Below are positions 36,279 to 44,374 of a DNA stretch of 64,000 bases, piece by piece. A program made the position numbers and the translations under genes. Within the stretch, counting starts at the first letter, position 1, and every line of letters starts with the position of its first letter. Under the pieces are notes generated by a model. The model saw only the letters and a list, made by a program, of their open reading frames with translations. It did not search any database and was not told where the DNA came from. This stretch comes from Anaerolineae bacterium. Its GTDB lineage: Bacteria; Chloroflexota; Anaerolineae; Aggregatilineales; Aggregatilineaceae. Location: positions 1-64,000 of the forward strand of contig JAFGNU010000023.1 of NCBI GenBank assembly GCA_016926875.1. Direction: 5' to 3'.

Positions 36279-37978
36279 GGCTGCGATTTCTCCTGGACCG
36301 GTTGCTCCGCCGGGGTTGGCGGTGTGCCAAGACGGATGGTCACTTGCTGGGCCGTCAGTGCGTCCTGAAGCTGACGTGCTGCTTGCCGGATGATCGCTTC
36401 GATGCCTGTAGCAGCCTGAAGCTCTGTCCCAATGTCGTTGATCAAGGCTTCACGTTGGGCGACACGTTGGGTTTCGTCAAACAACCGCCGGTTCTCCATC
36501 GCCAGGCCAAGACGCTGCCCAACGGCGGCGATCAGGTCCAGCGCGCTATCCGGCAGTTCGGCTCCCGGTTCCAACTCAAACTCCATCGCGCCGATTGTGC
36601 CGTTGCGAACTACGATTGGCAGTGCCACCACCTGCCGCCCATCAACCGTCTTTGTAATCACTTCCTGGCCGCTAATCGCTTGCTTCAGCGTATCCGTCCA
36701 GACGGCGTCAAACTCCGCCTGCCCGGTTTCAAGGTTCAGTGTCATCGCGGTTGAATCGGCCTGCAATCGTAGATAATCAGCCCAGGCATGTCCGGTAAGC
36801 TGGTAATTCAAGCGTTCAATCTCGCGCAGGCTGCTCTGGGTCTGGTGATAGAGCGCCTGGTTTTCGCGCTTGATGCGCTGCACGGATTGGTGCAGCCGCA
36901 AGCCATCCACCCCCATAACGATCTGGTCGGCAATTGCCTTAAGGCTTGCCACGTCAGCCGGGGAAAAAGCATCTACCTGTGCGCTCTGCACGTCCAGGAT
37001 GCCAATTACCCCGTCAGCAACCAACGGGATTACCAACTCGCTGCGCGTTTCTAATAAGAGCGGGTGCAGTTTATGTACGGGGTCACGGCTGGTGTTTGGG
37101 ATCAGCAGCGTCTCACCGCTCAGCGCTACCCGCCCGACTGTGCTCAGGCCGCCGACATCCAGTTCGTATTCCTGTTCCAGCAATTGTTCGCCTACAGCGC
37201 CGGTAGCGGCACGCAGCTCTACCCGGTGACTGCCCGGTTCAATGATATAAAGCTGGACATGATAAACTGCTTCGAAGTGCTGCGAAATGTCGCTGGCTAC
37301 CTGTTGGAGCAGGTCATCTACGCCCTGCCGGGTGATGAACTGCTGCGTGATTTGCCCGCCGATCTCGACCAGACGACGGGAAGTTTCCTGCAAGCGCGCC
37401 AACCGGACTGCCAGCCGCCCGCCGCGCGCCACCAGCGCTGTGATCCCTGCCAGTCCCAACGACCACAGCACCAGCACCAGGTAAGCCACGAAGCGTTCAT
37501 TTTGCGCATTTATGTCCAGACTGCCGAAATCCTTAAAGCTGCCGAGCGTGATCACAGCTACCGCACACGCAGCCACCACCGCGCTTTCCTGTTCTTCGAG
37601 CAGCAAGCCGCCGAGCGCCACCCCGATCCACAGCCCGGCCCAACTGTACGGCCAATCCCACATGCCGCCCAACAGGAACAGCGCCCCGTCTAGCAGCATC
37701 ACACCTGCCAGCACGCTCCCTGCCAGCTTCAAGGAACCCCGGCGGGCGAGCGCCAGCGCTGAGCCTGCTGCTGCCAGTAACAGCCCATACACCAGTGCTA
37801 CCTCAACCTGCTCCCAGCCTAAGTGGTTGGCGGTCTGGCTGAGCGTATCCGGCAGCAACAGCAGCAGGCGTGATAGACCGTACAGCAGCACACCCGCATA
37901 CAGCGCGACTGCCTGCCACCGTTGGAAAGGGGCCGTATAGGACGATAGCGAAAGTAGAGACAAGAAAGACTTGCGCAT
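36275..37978 (-). CDS. Polytopic membrane GAF receptor, no kinase domain
   Basis: This is 567 residues. About six hydrophobic helices lie in residues 20-185, with a charged cytosolic loop. A helical stretch (RLARLQETSRRLVEIGGQI) leads to a GAF (about 190-360; RAATGAVGEQLLEQEYEL, IGILDVQSAQVDAFSPADV), the linker REIERLNYQLTGHAWADYL, a half-GAF (LPIVVRNGTIGAMEFEL) and the tail REALINDIGTELQ to LTAQQVTIRLG. It lacks an output domain. The ATG at 37978 fits the GGAAG site better than the GTG at 37987, which would overlap the upstream stop by 4 bp. The next gene overlaps its stop. Confidence 0.85.
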   Translation of the reverse strand: MRKSFLSLLSLSSYTAPFQRWQAVALYAGVLLYGLSRLLLLLPDTLSQTANHLGWEQVEVALVYGLLLAAAGSALALARRGSLKLAGSVLAGVMLLDGALFLLGGMWDWPYSWAGLWIGVALGGLLLEEQESAVVAACAVAVITLGSFKDFGSLDINAQNERFVAYLVLVLWSLGLAGITALVARGGRLAVRLARLQETSRRLVEIGGQITQQFITRQGVDDLLQQVASDISQHFEAVYHVQLYIIEPGSHRVELRAATGAVGEQLLEQEYELDVGGLSTVGRVALSGETLLIPNTSRDPVHKLHPLLLETRSELVIPLVADGVIGILDVQSAQVDAFSPADVASLKAIADQIVMGVDGLRLHQSVQRIKRENQALYHQTQSSLREIERLNYQLTGHAWADYLRLQADSTAMTLNLETGQAEFDAVWTDTLKQAISGQEVITKTVDGRQVVALPIVVRNGTIGAMEFELEPGAELPDSALDLIAAVGQRLGLAMENRRLFDETQRVAQREALINDIGTELQAATGIEAIIRQAARQLQDALTAQQVTIRLGTPPTPAEQPVQEKSQP

Positions 37979-37983
37979 GGGAA

Positions 37984-40701
37984 TCACTCTTCCGGCTCAC
38001 GCGTCTTGGCGCCGTTTGGTCCGGCGTTTGTCTGGAGCCGCACGCGCGCGCGCTGCGCACCCAACACTCCACCAAGATCGCGCATGGTTTGTTGCAGCAA
38101 ATCTCGCAGATCAGATTGCTGCTGCAACCTGATGGTAATCTGGCTCAGCGATTTATCGTACGCCGCGTGCTGCTGCGCCACATCGAACGAGCGCGCATTC
38201 TCCAGCGCTACGGCAACCTGGCTGCCGACTTGTTGTAATAGTGTCAGATCAGTCGGCGTGTACACTCGTGCGCGTTTGTGACCAATGTTGATCGCACCCG
38301 TCACGTTATTGCCAACAATTAACGGCGAGAGCAGCGCCGCGTTGAGGCCCTCAGCCGCCATCCGCTTGTGATCGGAGTAGGTTGAGCTAGGCAGATCGGG
38401 GATCAGCATCGGCATCTGGGTCTGGACGATTTCTTTTATGCTCGAACCCTCTGCCGGCCATCGAACCTCCTGCGTCCTGGCGTCTTCGGCCAATGTGAGC
38501 ACTCGCATTCGCGGCTGTCCATCCGAATATAATACGAGGCTAACCTGGTCGGCGGGCAGCAGGGCGGGAATGACATCGACCAGGTGCCGCAAAATCTCGT
38601 TCCGGTCGAATGTACTTGTCACCCGGCGCCCAAAGGCGGCGATCTGCTCTAACTGGCTGGCCCGCTGTTGGATTTCACCAAACAATTCCGCGTTGCGCAG
38701 GCTGCTTGCGATCTGGGCAGCAATCGCCTGGGCAACATTCATTTCCGCCTGGCTGAACGAGCGGACCGTTTCAGTAACTGCCAACACCAGCAAGCCAATC
38801 AGGTCACCCTGCACCAATAGCGGCGCCAGCAGCATCGAGCGCAGCCCCAGCGCTTTGAAGCGCTCCTGGTTAGGGCCGAGCAGATCGCCTGCCGACTCGA
38901 TCTGTTGGACGATGATCGGCGTCTGGTATCTTTGCAGGTGCTGGTAGGCGCCGAATCCGTCCAGTGTGATAGGTGCTTCTGTCTCCAGGTGTGCGGGATG
39001 TTCGGCCATCACAGAGCAGCCCGTTGAAGCCTGTTCGCAATGCAAGATCGCCGCATAGCCCAATTCGAGCGCCCCGGCAAGATTTTTACAGGTGGTGCGC
39101 AGTACATCCTGTTTGGCCAGCCCTGCGCTGATCTGGCGCGACGTTTCGTACAGCGACTCCAACAGCCGCACCTGGTGTGAAAGCTGCTTGGTTTGTTCTT
39201 GCGTCTTTTGCAGTAGCTGCCAGTTGCGAATCTCTAACCCGATCTGTTCGCTCAGCCGGTGCAATAATCGAATCTCTGCCGCCGTGTAAATATGTGGGGA
39301 AAAATACGCTGCTGTCAGCGCATTGGATAGCTTGCCATCCAACACAATCGGGAACGCGGCCAGGGCTTGCAGCCGCCGCCCGGTAAAATACGCGCGGGCC
39401 GGTGCAGTGACCGATGGATCGGTATCGATATTGTTGATCAAAACCGGGGTGCCGTCTTCTAGTAATTGGGCATAGGCTTCGAGGTGGTATGTTGCCACAT
39501 CGATCACTTTTGCGCTTTCGTCTGACCCCTGCGCCGTGATCAACGCCTGCGTAACAAATGCCAGCGGGTTCCCTGCTTCGTTGAGGTGCACCGTTTCCAG
39601 TGCCAATTCATCAGGCGGCGCGCTGAAGTGTTTGTACACCGCTTCGAGCAGCGACGCCGCGTCTTTGGCTTCCAGCACAGCGCTGCCAAACCGGTACACC
39701 TGCTGAATCTCGTCCAGGGCGCTGGCGGTGTGCTTGAATAGTGCCCGATTTTGCACCAGCACGGCAATGTGATTGCTCAATGTTTGCAAGCCGCGCAGTT
39801 CGTTTGGTGTAAGTTGTTGATCGGCCACCGACAGCACACCCAGCACGCGCTCATCGACTACCAGTGGGAACAACGTCAGGCGTTTGATGCTCTGCGCGTG
39901 GAAATACTCGTGCTTATCTGCGGCAATCAGCGGCGTGTTGTACACATCGTCGATCTGGATTGGGTGGCCTTCCACGAGTTTTGGAATAGCCGTGCTGAGG
40001 GGATAATCTGCCGGGCCGGTTGAAAAGTCCGTCAGTTCCGATGTGTCCGGCATAGCGAGCACAGTCGACCGCGCACAAACAAACTGTTCCTCTTTGTATT
40101 CGTACAATGTTAAGTCGAGCAGCGGGCATGCCTTACCGACGTACTCCGCTACAACGCCAATCATATCTTGTTCAGTACGCGTGGCAACTAACTGCTGGCT
40201 GAGTACCAGGGCACGTATGAATGGGTGCGACTGCACATGTTGAATCCCCAGGCAAAGTGAAGGGACCAGGGCCAGCAGTGCTGCCTGTATCGCCGGTAGT
40301 GATGACGAGGTGGCAGGCAGATCCACCCGCAGCACACCAAGCGCCTCGCCCTCGGTCAGCAGCGGGATCCCCCAGCTCACCATACCGGATTCTGCCTCTG
40401 GGAAAACGGGTTCGCGGCGTGTGAGAGCCAGGGCCGCAGAGGATTTTGGCTCTGGCGCGATGGGGGCATCTTGAGGTACGCCCAAACCTGCCCACCGCCG
40501 GTAGCTCGTACCGACATCGCCGCGCAGGTACACCTCGGCACGTGCAATATCCGGGCACAGGTCGCGCAGCGTCTGCAGCATCATTTCCAAAAACGGCTGG
40601 AGACGTATTTCAGGCTGGTCTGCCTGGTTCAAGACCTGCGCCAAGCGCTTCAAAATATCCAGGGCGGATAATTCATCACGTGAGTCCTGACGAGTTGACA
40701 T
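37984..40701 (-). CDS. Soluble five-GAF protein, no kinase domain
   Basis: This is 905 residues with no membrane helix. Five GAF or GAF-like units lie in series at about 1-160, 165-325, 330-515, 520-690 and 697-870, joined by helices. Clear GAF marks are FPLVVDERVLGVLSVADQ, LLAPLLVQGDLIGLLVLA and LLSPLIVGNNVTGAINIGHK. The end (SDLRDLLQQTMRDLGGVLGAQRARVRLQ) is the same tail as in the four membrane receptors. No catalytic domain follows. It is the first GAF gene of the operon, with GGAAG before the ATG. A role as a cytosolic sensor feeding the hybrid kinase is inferred from the shared operon and tail. Confidence 0.86.
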   Translation of the reverse strand: MSTRQDSRDELSALDILKRLAQVLNQADQPEIRLQPFLEMMLQTLRDLCPDIARAEVYLRGDVGTSYRRWAGLGVPQDAPIAPEPKSSAALALTRREPVFPEAESGMVSWGIPLLTEGEALGVLRVDLPATSSSLPAIQAALLALVPSLCLGIQHVQSHPFIRALVLSQQLVATRTEQDMIGVVAEYVGKACPLLDLTLYEYKEEQFVCARSTVLAMPDTSELTDFSTGPADYPLSTAIPKLVEGHPIQIDDVYNTPLIAADKHEYFHAQSIKRLTLFPLVVDERVLGVLSVADQQLTPNELRGLQTLSNHIAVLVQNRALFKHTASALDEIQQVYRFGSAVLEAKDAASLLEAVYKHFSAPPDELALETVHLNEAGNPLAFVTQALITAQGSDESAKVIDVATYHLEAYAQLLEDGTPVLINNIDTDPSVTAPARAYFTGRRLQALAAFPIVLDGKLSNALTAAYFSPHIYTAAEIRLLHRLSEQIGLEIRNWQLLQKTQEQTKQLSHQVRLLESLYETSRQISAGLAKQDVLRTTCKNLAGALELGYAAILHCEQASTGCSVMAEHPAHLETEAPITLDGFGAYQHLQRYQTPIIVQQIESAGDLLGPNQERFKALGLRSMLLAPLLVQGDLIGLLVLAVTETVRSFSQAEMNVAQAIAAQIASSLRNAELFGEIQQRASQLEQIAAFGRRVTSTFDRNEILRHLVDVIPALLPADQVSLVLYSDGQPRMRVLTLAEDARTQEVRWPAEGSSIKEIVQTQMPMLIPDLPSSTYSDHKRMAAEGLNAALLSPLIVGNNVTGAINIGHKRARVYTPTDLTLLQQVGSQVAVALENARSFDVAQQHAAYDKSLSQITIRLQQQSDLRDLLQQTMRDLGGVLGAQRARVRLQTNAGPNGAKTREPEE

Positions 40702-40746
40702 TGGTCAGACTTCCTAATCAACTGTTTGACGGTTGTTCTGGGAGCA

Positions 40747-41184
40747 TCACAGCACTGCCCAAACAGATTCACCAGCCAGAATCCGGCGAATCTGGTCGGG
40801 AAACTGTTCCAGGTCCAGTGGTTTGCCCAAAAAGCCATCAAACCCGGCTTGTTTTGCTTTGAATACCTGTTCCGAACTGATATCCGCCGTCATGGCAATG
40901 ACCAGCACATTGCTCAGACGCGGATCAGACCGTATTTTTTTAAGCGCATGGTACCCGTCCTCATGTGGCAGCCGGATGTCCATAAGTATCAGGTCAATTT
41001 GGGGCATCGTGTCCACAAACTGCATAAGCTGCCAGCTTGACGTTTTCCATTCACAGTGCTGAATGCCAACAAGGGCCAGCATGCGAGCGAGTATCACAAA
41101 GTCTGGCACGTTGTCTTCAACAACCAATACATGTGTATTGGGTGATTCAATGGGCATTTGCTGATGATCCTTCTGCTGCGTCAT
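40747..41184 (-). CDS. Stand-alone response-regulator receiver
   Basis: This is a CheY-like receiver of about 145 residues: VLVVEDNVPDF (acidic pair), the phosphate acceptor in IDLILMDIRLPHEDGYHAL, AMTADIS (Thr) and GFLGKPLDLEQF (Lys). No output domain is present, so it likely acts as a shuttle in a phosphorelay. The start could be 41184 or 41157; both have a moderate ribosome site. It ends 45 bp before the five-GAF gene and may be in the same transcript, in which case it would be a natural partner of the hybrid kinase. Confidence 0.88.
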   Translation of the reverse strand: MTQQKDHQQMPIESPNTHVLVVEDNVPDFVILARMLALVGIQHCEWKTSSWQLMQFVDTMPQIDLILMDIRLPHEDGYHALKKIRSDPRLSNVLVIAMTADISSEQVFKAKQAGFDGFLGKPLDLEQFPDQIRRILAGESVWAVL

Positions 41185-41471
41185 CGTGATCAGACCTAAG
41201 TGACAAGCTCTCCAACCCGGTATTTGATATCTGTGCATGTTGGCAGAAATATCGCTAGTTTTTTAGAGGCAGAGCTTGCTCTGCTATGGGCAAGCCGGTG
41301 GGTTGCCCCTCCTGCTTACTTCCGCCGGACTGTACCAGCAGTCAACTGAGCAGCGATAAAACGGTGTTTTGCTCATCTGTGCACAGGACACGCCAGAAAA
41401 TAACAGTACTGCGACCCTTGTATTCACCCGGCCCTACCTCACCCCCAGAGATACTTGCCGCTGTCGCAGTC
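41185..41471. other. Spacer between two receiver genes, with a perfect short hairpin
   Basis: No gene is seen in these 287 bases. A perfect inverted repeat (GCAGAGC-TT-GCTCTGC) lies at 41269-41284, and a second one (GGGCAA / TTGCCC) at 41288-41308. Neither is followed by a T run on the minus strand (the first is followed by CTCTAAAAAAC), so neither is a standard terminator. They could be RNA-processing or protein-binding sites. Confidence 0.5.
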
Positions 41472-41864
41472 TCAGGTTCCCAGAGTTGAGCGACCATTGC
41501 CGCTCAAATAGGCGCTTACCTGTTCAGGAAGCCGGTCGACATCGATTGGCTTGGCAATATAACCATCACACCCGACGGCCTCTGCCTTGTCGAGCACCCC
41601 TTTCATCACATTGGCTGTCAGCGCCACAATCGGCACATTCTCTAAGCCTGGTAACTGGCGTAACTGGACAGTCGCGGTCAACCCGTCGATCTCCGGCATG
41701 TTGATATCTACCAGAATGAGATCAGGCAAACACCGCGCAGCAACCCGGATTCCCTCCTGGGCCGAAGTAGCTTCGAGCACTTCGTAGCCAACAGACGCCA
41801 GCACACGCCGGACCAGGATCAGGTTATCAATATTGTCCTCTATGTATAGAATGCGAGAAGGCAT
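41472..41864 (-). CDS. Stand-alone response-regulator receiver
   Basis: This is a single receiver of 130 residues: ILYIEDNIDN, phosphate acceptor in PDLILVDINMPEIDG, ALTANV and GYIAKPID. It closely resembles the receiver at the N-terminus of the kinase at 20732-21997 ([29 protein letters not shown]), so the two probably arose by duplication. A strong GGAGG site stands before the ATG at 41864. It lacks an output domain and probably relays phosphate. Confidence 0.9.
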   Translation of the reverse strand: MPSRILYIEDNIDNLILVRRVLASVGYEVLEATSAQEGIRVAARCLPDLILVDINMPEIDGLTATVQLRQLPGLENVPIVALTANVMKGVLDKAEAVGCDGYIAKPIDVDRLPEQVSAYLSGNGRSTLGT

Positions 41865-42015
41865 TCGACGTGCCCTCCAACTCACCTTGGCTGCATGGCG
41901 CCATAAATAATTAATATCGTTTACGTTTTTTAGTTTATCATATAATTGCCTCTAGGGTATGTTAACTTTTGAATCCTAACCTGATTTTCACAACTGGTCC
42001 GGCGAGTGGCCCTGT

Positions 42016-42897
42016 TTAACGGTTGTCATCCAACCCGTTTGCCCCGTTCGTGGGCGAGGCCATTTCACTATTGTGCGTATCTTCCCCCGCCTCGTCTAAC
42101 GGCGCATCGTGCTCGCTGGTCGCGGCTGGGTAGGGCGCAGCTTCCAGGCTAACCGGCGTTTTACTGTCGGCGGGCGTTTCATTGTGCGAGCTAAACATAT
42201 CGGTTTCTGCTTCAGTGGGCACGGAGGGGTCTTTTGAAGAAACAAGCGGACGGGTTGGCACGCGGTGGGGTGAGTCAGGATCGTGCGGCAGAATCACCTG
42301 CTTCATCCGCGGCACGCTGGCCGGTTCCGGGTAATCGGGGATTGAATCATCTGGCGGGGCCTGAGATTCCCATTGTTCGATAAACCCTCTGATCCATTCC
42401 ACTTCGGCTTCCAGCATAGCAACGTGATGGCCGAACATGGCATCCACATTAAACGGCGCACGGCTTTCATTGAGACAGCGCCAACGGTCGCGGGCCTGTG
42501 CCAGACGCGCTCCCAGCTCTTGTTGATAGGTGATAAATGCGGTGCGAATCTGGTCCGGGCGCAAAACGTGCAGGTTGGCAAGCCCAAGTTCGAACCCATT
42601 GACGCCTTCACGTGGGGTGCTGATCAGGTCTGCAACCGCTGTTTGCAGCACGCCAAACCCGGCGGACGTAATACGATACTGGCGGCGGGCCGGACCTTCG
42701 ACCTGCCGTGGGCCTGTGCTTTCGACCAGTCCTTGTTTTTCCAGCTTTTCCAGGACATAGTACATGGATGATACGCCGATATTGGTCCACGCACGCAGTC
42801 CTCGCCGGGTGATCGTGGTCTGGATATCATGGCCGTGGATTGGACCCTCGGCGACAATGCTCAAGATGGCGAGTTCGGCATCGGTCATGGTGTGCAT
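42016..42897 (-). CDS. PadR-family transcriptional regulator with disordered tail
   Basis: This is 293 residues. The first 85 form the PadR winged helix: AELAILSIVAEGPIHGHDIQ, SSMYYVLEKLEKQGLVES, and RQYRITSAG. A four-helix dimer region continues to about residue 175 (EWIRGFIEQWE). Residues 180-293 are acidic, Pro/Ser-rich and probably disordered, which is unusual since PadR proteins normally end near 180. PadR proteins repress genes until a small molecule binds. It diverges from the WD40 lipoprotein gene and the spacer between them has inverted repeats, so self-control and control of that gene are likely. Start 42897 or 42888 are both possible. Confidence 0.87.
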   Translation of the reverse strand: MHTMTDAELAILSIVAEGPIHGHDIQTTITRRGLRAWTNIGVSSMYYVLEKLEKQGLVESTGPRQVEGPARRQYRITSAGFGVLQTAVADLISTPREGVNGFELGLANLHVLRPDQIRTAFITYQQELGARLAQARDRWRCLNESRAPFNVDAMFGHHVAMLEAEVEWIRGFIEQWESQAPPDDSIPDYPEPASVPRMKQVILPHDPDSPHRVPTRPLVSSKDPSVPTEAETDMFSSHNETPADSKTPVSLEAAPYPAATSEHDAPLDEAGEDTHNSEMASPTNGANGLDDNR

Positions 42898-42914
42898 CCC
42901 TGCCTCGCAGATGA

Positions 42915-42971
42915 TTGAGTTAACCCACCCAGATGGTATATATAGTGTATAGTTACGTGTGTAAAGTACAC
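42915..42971. promoter_or_regulatory. Overlapping divergent promoters and candidate PadR operator
   Basis: TATATATA (42937-42944) can serve as -10 for both directions. For the plus strand, TTGAGT (42915-42920) lies 16 bp before it. For the minus strand, TTTACA (42965-42960) lies 17 bp before it. Inverted repeats GTGTA-AAG-TACAC (42959-42971) and TTAC-GTGT-GTAA (42953-42964) overlap the promoters and are the likely operator. Assignment to PadR is inferred. Confidence 0.5.
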
Positions 42972-43031
42972 AAGGGCAGGATTGAAATCAATTACCACCC
43001 GAAGTTCACAAGATGGGTAAGGAGTGCAACA

Positions 43032-44282
43032 TTGAAGCGGCGGACGAAGTACTACATGCTGATGGCGCTGATTGTTCTGTTGGCATTATTGGCCGGGTGC
43101 TCGTCGGATAACAATATCAGCGATCAGCAGCAGCAGCCGAACGCTACCCCTGTGTCAGACTCGCCCGCGTGGCAGCGCCCACAAGCGGCGATCAGCCAGG
43201 AGTTGTTCGCCCAGGTACGCCTGACAGGCGTGATGCAACTGCACCAACAGACGGTCAACGGCGTAGCCTTCTCGCGTAACGGTACACGGCTGGCCAGCGC
43301 GGGCGCCGACGATATCACGGCGGTTTGGAACCTGGCAAACGGTGAAGCGCTGTTCGTGCGCGGTGACAATGACGGCAGGCGTGTCTTCTTTGGCCCGGAA
43401 GACAATACTGTAATCACAGTCAACCGGGATGGCAGCGCGCGCGTCTGGTCAATGGACATGAGTCCCCCGCGCGAACTCGAAGAAATCACCAGCTTTGACG
43501 GCTATGATGCCCCGACGGAGATTGTCGTGCAGTCCGCCGACCGCACGATGTTGGCCTTTGGATCGCGGAGCGGCTGGGTCAGGCTCTGGCGGATGCCCGA
43601 AGTTGAGGTGATCAACAGCATCCGCGTGGATAACCGCTACGTTCAATACCTGGCGTTTTCGCCTGACGGGACGCTGCTGGCTGCGATTGGGGCGGACTTT
43701 GGCGCGCGTATCTGGTCCATACCGGATGGCGAGCTGGTGTATGATGAACTGGCCGCGCCAAGAACCAAACCCTTGCACATGACGTTCTCACCGGACAGCA
43801 AACTGCTGGCAATTACCAAAATTGGCAGCATTGATGTATGGGACCTGGAAACGGGCGAACCGGTTTATTCCATCACGACATTGGACTACGCTGCCGCCGG
43901 TGAGGTTGCTTTCTCGCCGGATGGCACGCTGTTGGCCGGGTGTGGATCGCAGTCGGTGGTTGACATCTGGGATGCGGCAACCGGCGATGCACTGGGCGGG
44001 CTGCCGCTGCCTGAGACTGTCTGCGCCAACATAGCTTTTTCGCCGGACAGCAAGCTGCTGCTAACACTGCCATCGCCCGGCCAGAACGTGTACCTCTGGG
44101 ATATCACCCACATCACCGACGATGTTCCCTTCCAGGACAAACAGCTTCGCCGCCGCGACCGGCAAAACATGGGCTTGCTGCCGGGCACCCGCTTTTATGA
44201 TTTTGTCTGGTCGGAAGATGGCCGGTTCATCGTGCTGCTGGACGAGCTTGGCCCACTCTATATGCTGAGCGCAGCAGAATAA
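43032..44282 (+). CDS. WD40/beta-propeller lipoprotein
   Basis: The product has 416 residues. The start is TTG at 43032, chosen because AAGGAG lies seven bases before it and the resulting N-terminus (MKRRTKYYMLMALIVLLALLAGC) is a proper lipoprotein signal ending in LAGC. After a short linker, WD40-like repeats run from about residue 70 to 410 (VNGVAFSRNGTRLASAGADD, LAFSPDGTLLAAIGADFGARIW, FSPDSKLLAITKIGSIDVWD, FSPDGTLLAGCGSQSVVDIWD), forming a propeller on the outer surface of the membrane. No catalytic site is seen. It is likely under control of the divergent PadR protein. Confidence 0.88.
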   Translation: MKRRTKYYMLMALIVLLALLAGCSSDNNISDQQQQPNATPVSDSPAWQRPQAAISQELFAQVRLTGVMQLHQQTVNGVAFSRNGTRLASAGADDITAVWNLANGEALFVRGDNDGRRVFFGPEDNTVITVNRDGSARVWSMDMSPPRELEEITSFDGYDAPTEIVVQSADRTMLAFGSRSGWVRLWRMPEVEVINSIRVDNRYVQYLAFSPDGTLLAAIGADFGARIWSIPDGELVYDELAAPRTKPLHMTFSPDSKLLAITKIGSIDVWDLETGEPVYSITTLDYAAAGEVAFSPDGTLLAGCGSQSVVDIWDAATGDALGGLPLPETVCANIAFSPDSKLLLTLPSPGQNVYLWDITHITDDVPFQDKQLRRRDRQNMGLLPGTRFYDFVWSEDGRFIVLLDELGPLYMLSAAE

Positions 44283-44307
44283 GCCAGTCACAACACCCCC
44301 TGTAATA

Positions 44308-44338
44308 AAAACCGCACCAGCGCGGACGGTGCGGTTTT
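44308..44338. terminator. Two-way terminator between convergent genes
   Basis: A perfect 11-bp inverted repeat (AAAACCGCACC / GGTGCGGTTTT) with a 9-base loop lies between the WD40 lipoprotein gene and the convergent lipoprotein gene. T runs occur on both strands, so it can end transcripts from both sides. Confidence 0.9.
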
Positions 44339-44374
44339 AGTTGTTGATCGCCCGGATTTTTGCCGCGCGCAGGC

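Noticed and set aside
23835-40701. Many plus-strand frames opposite the GAF operon
   Set aside because: They mirror the high-GC coding strand, have no ribosome sites and show no recognisable domains.
41288-41308. GGGCAA / TTGCCC hairpin as a terminator
   Set aside because: No T run on either strand follows it.
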